From assembly GCF_900105755.1 (NCBI RefSeq), contig NZ_FNTQ01000001.1, positions 930,001-994,000 of the forward strand: DNA of 64,000 nt. The letters are read 5' to 3'. Below are positions 51,514 through 58,525 of this stretch, piece by piece. The first letter of the stretch is position 1, and each line of letters starts with the position of its first letter. The translations under genes and the position numbers were made by a program. Source of the stretch: Streptomyces sp. Ag109_O5-10. GTDB taxonomy: Bacteria > Actinomycetota > Actinomycetes > Streptomycetales > Streptomycetaceae. The notes under the pieces were generated by a model that saw only the letters and a list, made by a program, of their open reading frames with translations, was not told where the DNA came from and ran no database searches.

Positions 51514-52998
51514 TCAGGCGCCGACCAGGGGTGAGCCCGAGGGGGCCCGCAACGGCTCGGCGAGCTCGGCCAGGGCCCGCTCCAGGCCGTGCAGATGGGC
51601 GAGGGCGGGTTCGGCGGGCGGCTCGGTGGGGGCGGTGATGTGCTCCGAGCCCCTGGTGAGCGCCTCGACGGCGGCCTCGACCCGCCAGCAGGCGGCGGCC
51701 AGCCGCGCGTCGTGCGAGGCCTCCGGGTCGGCGGCGACCACGACCAGGCCGCGGATCTCGCGGGCGCAGTCGTCCAGCAGGCCGAGGACGCGGCGGGCGC
51801 GGCGCCTGCGGCCGCGGATCGGGTTGAGCGGGTGCACGAGCGGGGCGACCGAGAGCCGTACCCGGCCGAGGAGCTGTTCCAGTTCGGCCACCCGGGGTAC
51901 CGGGTCGGCGGCGGAGCCGGCGAGCCGGGCGGCGGCCTCGGCCGTGCAGGCGTGCACGCAGCGCAGGGCGCGCTGGATCCAGGCGTCGGTGGTGAGATGG
52001 GTGGTGACCGGAAGCACGAACAGCACGGCGAGGACGGCGCCCAGGGCGCCCACCGCGGTCTCGGCCAGCCGCAGCGCCAGCAGGCCGGGGGTGAGGACGC
52101 CGAGCAGGCCGTAGAGCAGTTCGGCGAGGAAGGTCACCCAGAGCATCATCCAGGTGTAGGAGACGGCGGCCGTGTAGAAGATGCCGAAGACGGCGACCGC
52201 GACCAGGACGGCGGTGGGGACCGGGGCGCCGTGCACGGGGGCGGCCACCAGCGGGCCCAGCGCGATGCCGATGAGGGTGCCGAGGACCCGGCGGAAGCCG
52301 CGCACCAGGGTCTCGCCGCGCGAGGCGGTGTTGACGAAGATCCACCAGGTGGCACCGACCGCCCAGTACCAGCGCTGGCCGGACACCAGTTGGCCGGCGA
52401 CCAGCGCGAAACCCGCGCCGGCGGTCGCCTGGACCGCCTGCCGGGTGGTCACCCGGGCCAGGCCGGTGCCGGTGGACGGGGCGGGTACCGGCGGCGGGGG
52501 CAGGCGGCGCTCGTAGCACCAGAGGCCGAAGCGGACGGCCGCGGCGCTGCCCACGGAGAGCAGGACGGCGGCGAAGAGCGCGGGCAGCTGTCCGGGGGTG
52601 GCGTGCAGGAACTGGGCGACGAAGAAGGTCATGAAGGCGAACACGCCCAGGCTGTGGCCGCGCGGACCCCAGCGACGTGCGTAGACGCCCGCGCCGACCA
52701 CGGCGAGGAAGACCAGGTCGCGGGCGACCGGGACGTCGTGCAGTTCGGCCGCGGCGGCGAGCACGGGCAGGCCGACGGCGGGCAGCAGCGCGGTGGTGAC
52801 GGCCTGCCCGCGCACGGTGGCGTCCGCGACGGTGAACAGCGCGAGCAGTGCGGCGAGACCGCCGGTGACGGCGCCCGTGACGGAGTGCACGGCCGGCGCG
52901 CAGACCACTACGGCTAGGCCGATGCCCAGCACGGCGCGCGCGGCGAAGCGCAGCCGAACCCGCCCCGGGTCCGGAGCCACGAACACCCTCTTCAGCAC
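51514..52998 (-). CDS. FUSC-family membrane protein (second copy)
   Basis: The 494-residue protein has two blocks of membrane helices (about residues 20-160 and 215-350) and a cytoplasmic C-terminal helical domain, as in FUSC/AaeB exporters. The GTG start follows GGAGGGGAAG. It diverges from an Lrp/AsnC gene; three CCAATGG elements lie between them. Probably an organic-acid or amino-acid-related exporter under Lrp control. Confidence 0.83.
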   Translation of the reverse strand: MLKRVFVAPDPGRVRLRFAARAVLGIGLAVVVCAPAVHSVTGAVTGGLAALLALFTVADATVRGQAVTTALLPAVGLPVLAAAAELHDVPVARDLVFLAVVGAGVYARRWGPRGHSLGVFAFMTFFVAQFLHATPGQLPALFAAVLLSVGSAAAVRFGLWCYERRLPPPPVPAPSTGTGLARVTTRQAVQATAGAGFALVAGQLVSGQRWYWAVGATWWIFVNTASRGETLVRGFRRVLGTLIGIALGPLVAAPVHGAPVPTAVLVAVAVFGIFYTAAVSYTWMMLWVTFLAELLYGLLGVLTPGLLALRLAETAVGALGAVLAVLFVLPVTTHLTTDAWIQRALRCVHACTAEAAARLAGSAADPVPRVAELEQLLGRVRLSVAPLVHPLNPIRGRRRRARRVLGLLDDCAREIRGLVVVAADPEASHDARLAAACWRVEAAVEALTRGSEHITAPTEPPAEPALAHLHGLERALAELAEPLRAPSGSPLVGA

Positions 52999-53113
52999 TG
53001 CTTCCCCTCCCGCGGACGGCACACAAAAGGCGCCGCGGGGGATCCGCAGCGCCATCGACACACCCATGAGAGCACCGGAGGGGCACCTGGCTCAAGTGGT
53101 GTCGATTCTGCTG

Positions 53114-53199
53114 CGCCAATGGTCCAGCAGGAAGCGCTGTAGCCCGACGGTCGAATCGCCAATGGACCAGGTCAGCCAGGATCACCGATGGGCCATTGG
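53114..53199. promoter_or_regulatory. Array of three CCAATGG boxes (Lrp operator candidate)
   Basis: CGCCAATGGTCCAG at 53114-53127 and CGCCAATGGACCAG at 53157-53170 are direct repeats 43 bp apart. An inverted copy (GGGCCATTGG, 53190-53199) abuts the lrp -10 box TACAGT (53200-53205). The array fills the FUSC/Lrp divergent region. Confidence 0.75.
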
Positions 53200-53205
53200 T
53201 ACAGT
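53200..53205 (+). promoter_or_regulatory. -10 box implying leaderless Lrp transcript
   Basis: TACAGT ends eight bases before the Lrp ATG and directly follows a CCATTGG box. Confidence 0.5.
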
Positions 53206-53213
53206 CGTGCGTC

Positions 53214-53690
53214 ATGACCGTGGACGAGCTCGACACCCGCATCCTGCGGCTGCTGCTGGAGCAGCCGCGCACCAGCGTGCGCGAGTACGCCCGGATCCTC
53301 GGGGTCGCCCGGGGCACGCTCCAGGCCCGCCTCGACCGGCTGGAGCGCGACGGCGTGATCACGGGTACCGGCCCCTTCCTCTCCCCCGCCGCGCTCGGCC
53401 ACCCGGTGCTGGCCTTCGTGCACATCGAGGTCACCCAGGGACATCTCGACGACGTCGGGGACGCGCTGGCCGCAGTTCCGGAGATCGTGGAGGCCTTCTC
53501 GATCACCGGCGGCGGGGATCTGCTGACCCGGGTGGTGGCGCGGGACAACGCGCACCTGGAGGACGTGATCCAGAAGCTGATCAGCCTGCCGGGCGTGGTA
53601 CGCACCCGTACCGAGGTGGCGCTGCGCGAACGCGTCCCGCACCGGCTGCTGCCGCTGGTGGAGTCCGTCGGCCGGGCCGCACGCGGATGA
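53214..53690 (+). CDS. Lrp/AsnC-family transcriptional regulator
   Basis: The 158-residue protein has an N-terminal HTH (LDTRILRLLLEQPRTSVREYARILGVARGTLQARLDRLERDGVI in blocks) and a RAM/AsnC ligand domain (LAFVHIEVTQGHLDDVGDAL, GGGDLLTRVVARDNAHLEDVI). It probably senses an amino acid or derivative. It is divergent from the FUSC exporter, and the CCAATGG array between them suggests control of both genes. The ATG is eight bases after TACAGT. Confidence 0.92.
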   Translation: MTVDELDTRILRLLLEQPRTSVREYARILGVARGTLQARLDRLERDGVITGTGPFLSPAALGHPVLAFVHIEVTQGHLDDVGDALAAVPEIVEAFSITGGGDLLTRVVARDNAHLEDVIQKLISLPGVVRTRTEVALRERVPHRLLPLVESVGRAARG

Positions 53691-53705
53691 CGGCATCCTG
53701 GTCGC

Positions 53706-54383
53706 ATGAGCGATCTCGGCGGCCTCGCGGTCATCTTCGATCTCGACGGCACACTCGTGGACAGCGAGCCGAACTACTACGAGGCGACGCGGCGGCTACT
53801 GGCCCGGCACGGCGTCACGGACTACACCTGGGCGGCGCACGAGCGTCTCGTCGGCATCAGCACGCTGGAGACGGTCGCCCTGCTGCGTGACCGACACCGA
53901 CTGCGGACCCCGGTGGCCGAGTTGCTCGCGGAGACGAACCGGCGGTATCTGGAGCTGGCCCGGACCGGCACGCGCGTGTACCCCGAGATGCGGAAGTTCG
54001 TGGAGCTGCTCGCGGCCGAGGGCGTCCCGACGGCGGTGGCCTCCGGCTCCTCTCCCGAGGCGATCGACGCGGTCCTGGCCGGCACCGGCCTCGGCGCCCA
54101 TCTGCGTACGACGGTCTCGGCGGACGAGGTGCCGCGCGGCAAACCGGCGCCGGACGTCTTCCTGGAGGCGGCCCACCGGCTCGGTGCCGCACCGGCCGAC
54201 TGCGTGGTGCTGGAGGACGCCGCTCCTGGCGTCGCGGCGGCGCACGCGGCCGGGATGCGCTGCATCGCGGTCCCGAGTGCGACCGCTCGGGCCGACCTGT
54301 TCAGCACGGCCGGCCTCCTGCTGCCCGGCGGCCAGGCGGAGTTCACGGCACGCGCGGCCTACGACTGGCTCACGTCGTCCTGA
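53706..54383 (+). CDS. HAD-superfamily phosphatase (beta-phosphoglucomutase/Gph-like)
   Basis: The 225-residue enzyme has motif I FDLDGTLVDSEPNYYEA, motif II VASGSS, the lysine in PRGKPAPDVFLEAA, and motif IV VLEDAAPGVAAAHAAGM. These make it a subfamily-I, cap C1 phosphatase or sugar-phosphate mutase. It follows the Lrp gene after 15 bp. A -10-like CATCCT is six bases before the ATG. Confidence 0.9.
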   Translation: MSDLGGLAVIFDLDGTLVDSEPNYYEATRRLLARHGVTDYTWAAHERLVGISTLETVALLRDRHRLRTPVAELLAETNRRYLELARTGTRVYPEMRKFVELLAAEGVPTAVASGSSPEAIDAVLAGTGLGAHLRTTVSADEVPRGKPAPDVFLEAAHRLGAAPADCVVLEDAAPGVAAAHAAGMRCIAVPSATARADLFSTAGLLLPGGQAEFTARAAYDWLTSS

Positions 54384-54527
54384 ACGGCGGCCTCCGGCCA
54401 CCTCCCGGTGTCCTCCCGGCGGTCTCCCGGCACCCTCCGCGGCGCCGGACCGCCGAGCCGTCACACGGACGGAGCAGTTCGGCCATCCGTTCGCTCCGCC
54501 GGTCGTGCGATGCCCGGAATGCCTGCA

Positions 54528-54533
54528 TAGCGT
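54528..54533 (+). promoter_or_regulatory. -10 box implying leaderless MFS transcript
   Basis: TAGCGT ends six bases before the MFS ATG; no Shine-Dalgarno is present. Confidence 0.5.
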
Positions 54534-54539
54534 GGCCGC

Positions 54540-56021
54540 ATGACCACGACCTGCTCAAAGCCGCAGCAGCCGGCCACCGACAACCGACGGTGGAAGGCGC
54601 TCGGGGTCTGTCTCGCGGCCGGCTTCATCTCGCTGCTCGACACCTCGATCGTCAACGTGGCGCTGCCCTCGATGGAGCGCGGTCTGGGCGCCACGGAGGC
54701 CGCCCAGGCCTGGGTGGTCTCCGGGTACGCGCTGACCTTCGGGCTGGCGCTCGTCCCCGCGGGCCGGCTCGGCGACATGCGCGGAATGCGCCAGGCCTTC
54801 CTGATCGGCCTCGCCGTGTTCACGGTGGCCTCGGCGGCCTGCGGGCTCGCGGCGAGCCCCGACCGGCTGGTGGTGTTCCGGCTGATCCAGGGCGCGGCGG
54901 CGGGCATGGTCGCGCCGCAGACCTCCGGCCTGATCCAGCAGATGTTCCGGGGCTCCGAACGCGCCAAGGCCTTCGGGCTGCTCGGCAGCGTCATCGGGAT
55001 CTCGACGGCGGTCGGCCCGCTGGCCGGCGGTGTGATCATCGACGCCGTGGGCACCGGGGACGGCTGGCGCTGGGTGTTCTTCGTCAACCTGCCCATCGGT
55101 GTCGCCGCGTTCGTCGCGGGCCTGCGGCTGCTGCCCCGCTGTCCCGCGTCGGCGGACCGGCGGGAGCGGTTCGACCCGCTCGGGGTGCTGCTCCTCGGCT
55201 GCGGCGTGCTCGCGCTGATGCTGCCGCTGGTGCAGGAGCAGCAGTGGACCGGACGGGACAAGTGGGCGCTGCTGCCGGCGGGCGCGGTGCTGCTCGGCCT
55301 GTTCTGGGTGTGGGAACGGCGGCAGGGCAGGCTGGGACGGGCGCCGCTGCTCGACCTGAACCTGTTCTCGATGCGGTCCTTCACCCTCGGCGCGCTGATC
55401 AGCCTGTCCTACTTCGCCGGCTTCACCACGGTCTTCTTCGTCCTCGCCCTCTTCCTGCAGAACGCGGCGGGGTACAGCGCCCTGGCAGCCGGCGTCGCGG
55501 TGCTGCCGTTCGCGATCGGCTCGGCGGTCGGCGCCGCCCTCGGCGGCCGCCTGGTGGTGAGCCAGGGGCGGAAGGTGGTCGTCATGGGCCTCACCGGGGT
55601 GACGCTCGGGCTGCTCGGCACCATCGCGGTGGTGCGGCTGGTTCCGCTGGAGAGCTTCGGGTGGGCCGCGGCGCTGCCGATGCTCCTCGGCGGCATCGGC
55701 TCCGGCATCACGGTCTCCCCCAACACCACGCTCACCCTGACCCGGGTGCCGGTGAAGCGGGCAGGCGCGGCCGGCGGGGTGCTGCAGACCGGCCAGCGCG
55801 TCGGCTCGGCGGCCGGTATCGCGGTGGTGGGCTCGGTCTACTTCGCCCACCTCGCGCACCACGGCCCGGCTCCCGAGGCGCTCCAGCTGGGCCTGCTCAC
55901 CTCCATGGGGTTCATCCTGGTGGCGCTGGGCCTGGCGGTCGCCGACCTGGGAGAACGGGCGAAGGCACCGGAGGCACCGGAGGCGCAGGGGATGCCGGAG
56001 GCCGAGAGCCTGACATCCTGA
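54540..56021 (+). CDS. MFS drug/proton antiporter (DHA2/EmrB-QacA type)
   Basis: The 493-residue transporter has about 14 membrane helices. Visible signatures are the first-helix DHA2 motif SLLDTSIVNVALPSM, motif A GRLGDMRGMRQ, and motif C-like GSVIGISTAVGPLAGGVI. It exports hydrophobic drugs or metabolites. The likely leaderless ATG is six bases after TAGCGT. It converges on the LysR-domain gene. Confidence 0.92.
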   Translation: MTTTCSKPQQPATDNRRWKALGVCLAAGFISLLDTSIVNVALPSMERGLGATEAAQAWVVSGYALTFGLALVPAGRLGDMRGMRQAFLIGLAVFTVASAACGLAASPDRLVVFRLIQGAAAGMVAPQTSGLIQQMFRGSERAKAFGLLGSVIGISTAVGPLAGGVIIDAVGTGDGWRWVFFVNLPIGVAAFVAGLRLLPRCPASADRRERFDPLGVLLLGCGVLALMLPLVQEQQWTGRDKWALLPAGAVLLGLFWVWERRQGRLGRAPLLDLNLFSMRSFTLGALISLSYFAGFTTVFFVLALFLQNAAGYSALAAGVAVLPFAIGSAVGAALGGRLVVSQGRKVVVMGLTGVTLGLLGTIAVVRLVPLESFGWAAALPMLLGGIGSGITVSPNTTLTLTRVPVKRAGAAGGVLQTGQRVGSAAGIAVVGSVYFAHLAHHGPAPEALQLGLLTSMGFILVALGLAVADLGERAKAPEAPEAQGMPEAESLTS

Positions 56022-56040
56022 CCCGGGGCCCCGGCCGTGG

Positions 56041-56065
56041 CCGCCGCCGCTACGAGCGGCGGCGG
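56041..56065. terminator. Bidirectional terminator hairpin
   Basis: A perfect 11-bp stem CCGCCGCCGCT-ACG-AGCGGCGGCGG lies between the convergent MFS and LysR-domain genes and includes the latter's stop codon. Confidence 0.7.
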
Positions 56066-56823
56066 GGCTTGCCGCGCTTCGCGGGCTTCGCGCCGGGCGC
56101 CCGCCCGCGTGCGGTGCGGGCGCCCGGCGTCGCCTTGGCCGCGGCGGCCGGCTTCTGCGCCCGGCCGGCCTTCTCCGGCGCGGCCTTCGCCGTCTTCGGC
56201 GCCGGTGCGGCCTGCCGGCCGCGGGTGCTGTTGACCGTGCGGCCGCGGACGATGCCGATGAAGTCGTCGACCAGGTCGGTGGTGGCCTCCTCGGGCCAGG
56301 ACAGGGCGACGGCAGACTCCGGGCCGTCGGTGAGCGGCCGGTAGGTGAGGTCCCGGCGGTGGTACAGGCGGGCCAGGGACTGCGGGACGACCAGGAGACC
56401 GACACCGGCGGCGACCAGTTCCACCGCGTCCTCGGTGGTCGCGGGGCGCTCGAAGGCGGGCTCGCCGGGCGGGGCGTCCCAGTCGAAGACGTCGTCGAGG
56501 GGGTGGCAGAGGACCTCGTCGGCGAGGTCGGCGAGGGTGACCTCCTCGGCCGCCGTGATCACGTGGTCCCTGGGCACGACGACCACCGTGGTCTCGGTGT
56601 AGAGGGGGATCGCGCTGAAGAACGTGCGGTCGACCGGGAGCCGTACGAGACCGGCGTCCGCGTCGCCCGCGCGCAGCACGTCGGACGCCTCTGCGGCGGG
56701 GACCTGGAGGAGGGTGAGCGGGACGCCGGGCCGACGCTCGTTCCAGATCCGGACCCACTTGGCGGGCGTTACGCCGGGGACGTACGCGAGCCGGAACGAC
56801 GGTGTTTCCTCCGAGCCTGTCAT
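56050..56823 (-). CDS. LysR substrate-binding domain protein without HTH, with basic tail
   Basis: The 257-residue protein starts directly with the LysR effector domain (FRLAYVPGVTPAKWVRIWNERRPGVPLTLLQV in blocks; GLLVVPQSLARLY). No N-terminal helix-turn-helix exists, and no upstream coding frame supplies one. After residue 200 comes a Lys/Arg/Ala/Pro-rich tail (for example KTAKAAPEKAGRAQKPAAAAK in parts) like histone-H1-type nucleoid proteins, which could bind DNA non-specifically. It diverges from a DUF5997 gene. It may be a ligand sensor acting on nucleoid structure; that is speculative. Confidence 0.85.
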   Translation of the reverse strand: MTGSEETPSFRLAYVPGVTPAKWVRIWNERRPGVPLTLLQVPAAEASDVLRAGDADAGLVRLPVDRTFFSAIPLYTETTVVVVPRDHVITAAEEVTLADLADEVLCHPLDDVFDWDAPPGEPAFERPATTEDAVELVAAGVGLLVVPQSLARLYHRRDLTYRPLTDGPESAVALSWPEEATTDLVDDFIGIVRGRTVNSTRGRQAAPAPKTAKAAPEKAGRAQKPAAAAKATPGARTARGRAPGAKPAKRGKPRRRS

Positions 56824-56940
56824 CAGCCCAGGTTAACGGGCCGCGGCCGGCCGGCGGGCACCGGCCGGGGACGGCCGTCCGGCAGCGGCCGCGGAAGGTC
56901 CCCGGCATCGGCCGTGGTCGGGGCTCGGGCGCCCGGCCGA

Positions 56941-56946
56941 TACCCT
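56941..56946 (+). promoter_or_regulatory. -10 box implying leaderless DUF5997 transcript
   Basis: TACCCT ends seven bases before the DUF5997 ATG; no Shine-Dalgarno is present. Confidence 0.45.
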
Positions 56947-56953
56947 TGACCTC

Positions 56954-57346
56954 ATGAGTTCGCACCAGACCGCCCAGACGATGAAGCCCGCGACCGCGGC
57001 GAAGAAGCTGGGCGTGTACCTGCCCGCCACGCCGGCCGCCTTCCAGGAGGGCGTCGTCTCGCGCGCCGAGCTGACCGAGCTCCTGGCGAATCCGCCCGAG
57101 TGGCTGCGCGAGCTGCAGGCCAACGGACCGCACCCGCGTCCGGTGGTCGCGGCCAGGCTCGGCGTGTCCATCGCGGGGCTGGCGCGCGGCGGCGTGACGG
57201 AACCGCTCACCACCGAGCAGATCGAGGAACTCAAGCGCGAGCTGCCCGAGTGGCTGGCCAAGGAGCGCGCCACGCAGGCCGAGGTCCGCAAGGAGACCGT
57301 GCGGCTGAAGAACCTGAAGCGGGAGAAGGAGTCGGGGCAGGGCTGA
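56954..57346 (+). CDS. DUF5997 family protein
   Basis: The 130-residue cytoplasmic protein begins MSSHQTAQTMKPATAAKKLG and has a helical body (EFQEGVVSRAELTELLANPPEWL-like region, residues 30-55) with a charged coiled C-terminus (RATQAEVRKETVRLKNLKREKE). I recognise it as DUF5997, found beside LysR-domain genes in Streptomyces. Function unknown. Confidence 0.8.
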   Translation: MSSHQTAQTMKPATAAKKLGVYLPATPAAFQEGVVSRAELTELLANPPEWLRELQANGPHPRPVVAARLGVSIAGLARGGVTEPLTTEQIEELKRELPEWLAKERATQAEVRKETVRLKNLKREKESGQG

Positions 57347-57670
57347 GGCCACTCCCCGCCGCGATTCTCCACGGCTCCGGTCCAGGCGCCCGCCGCCCGG
57401 ATCCCGGGGCCGTTGCCGTACCGACCGCGCCCCTGCGCCGTGTCCGCGGTCCGGCGCTTCCTCGTCCCCCACCCCGTCGTAGCCTGCCGGCTCCCCCCCG
57501 GAAACCCCCTCGACCGGCGCCCGCCTCCGCCTCGTCCCGCTTCCTCACAGCCCGCCTGCAACCTTCGCTGAGCTGCGATTTCCCTCTCCGTGCACAGACG
57601 GCGGCAGGCGTTGTCAGTGGTCTCCCCTACAGTCGCCATCACTTGATCACTGCGGTGCGGGGAGGCACGC
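57347..57670. other. 324-bp intergenic region with DNA-damage-type promoter
   Basis: It is C/T-rich with no credible gene on either strand. Its 3' end holds the RecA-NDp-type promoter (57611-57633) for the operon downstream. Confidence 0.6.
57611..57633 (+). promoter_or_regulatory. RecA-NDp/PafBC-type DNA-damage promoter
   Basis: TTGTCAGTG, eight bases (GTCTCCCC), TACAGT. This is an exact match to the TTGTCRGTG-N8-TAnnnT consensus of LexA-independent DNA-damage promoters in actinobacteria. The predicted start of transcription is about 30 bp before the ATG of the DUF4132 gene. Confidence 0.85.
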
Positions 57671-58525
57671 ATGGGGTGGGTGACGGCCGGGGACTACGAG
57701 GTGGCCCTGGACGACGGGAAGGTGGTCTGCCGCAACGCGGCGGGGCGACGGCTGAAGTCCGTGCCCGCGAAGCTGGCGGACGATCCGGCCGTGCTGGGGC
57801 TGCGGCAGCTCGCCGAGTGGCTGGAGCGGCACGAACGGCGGTGCCTGGCCGACGTGGAACGGTGGATGACCCGCTCGCTTCCCGTGCCCCTCGCCGTTCT
57901 CGCGCGGGTCTGGCCCGACCCCGCCTGGCAGGCGGCCCTGCGGGACCTGGTGGTCACCGGCGCCGACGGCGAGGTCGCCGGATTCCTGCGGGACGCCGAT
58001 GCCGAACGCGGGCTCGGCCTGGTCGATCTCGACGGCGACACCGTGCGCATCGCCCCCGAACTGGTCCGGCTGCCGCACCCGGTCCTCCTCGAAGACCTGG
58101 AGGAGCTGCGGGAGTTCGCCGTCGAACTCGGCGTCGAGCAGAAGGCCCAGCAGCTGTTCCGCGAGGTCTGGCACCGCCCGGCCGCACTGGACGCCGAGGG
58201 CACCCAGGTCGAGGAGTACGCGGGCGGGGTCTTCAAGGAGCTGCGGTTCCTGCACGGCAGGGCCTCGCAGTTGGGATACCGCGTGCGCGGCGGATACGCG
58301 GTGTGCTCGGTGCTGGAGGAAGGCCGCGGGGTCGAGGCCCGGGTCTGGATCGGCGACTACGACAGCTACTTCGAGACCGAGACCGGCCCGCTGGCATGGA
58401 CCGATCCGGCGGGCCGCACGCTGAGGCTGGGTCAGGTCGGCCCGGTCGCCTGGTCGGAGGGGATGCGGATGGCGGCGGCGCTGTACGCGGGGCGAGACAT
58501 CGAGGACGAGGAGCGGGCGGCATGA
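57671..58525 (+). CDS. DUF4132-domain protein
   Basis: The 284-residue protein carries a DUF4132-type region in its C-terminal half (QLFREVWHRPAALDAEGTQV, FKELRFLHGRASQLGYRVRG, VWIGDYDSYFETETGPLAW). E. coli MolR/YehI has this domain in a locus with a MoxR ATPase and a vWA protein. A GGGGAGGCACGC precedes the ATG. The stop overlaps the next start (ATGA). The operon begins with an exact DNA-damage promoter. Molecular function is unknown. Confidence 0.8.
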   Translation: MGWVTAGDYEVALDDGKVVCRNAAGRRLKSVPAKLADDPAVLGLRQLAEWLERHERRCLADVERWMTRSLPVPLAVLARVWPDPAWQAALRDLVVTGADGEVAGFLRDADAERGLGLVDLDGDTVRIAPELVRLPHPVLLEDLEELREFAVELGVEQKAQQLFREVWHRPAALDAEGTQVEEYAGGVFKELRFLHGRASQLGYRVRGGYAVCSVLEEGRGVEARVWIGDYDSYFETETGPLAWTDPAGRTLRLGQVGPVAWSEGMRMAAALYAGRDIEDEERAA

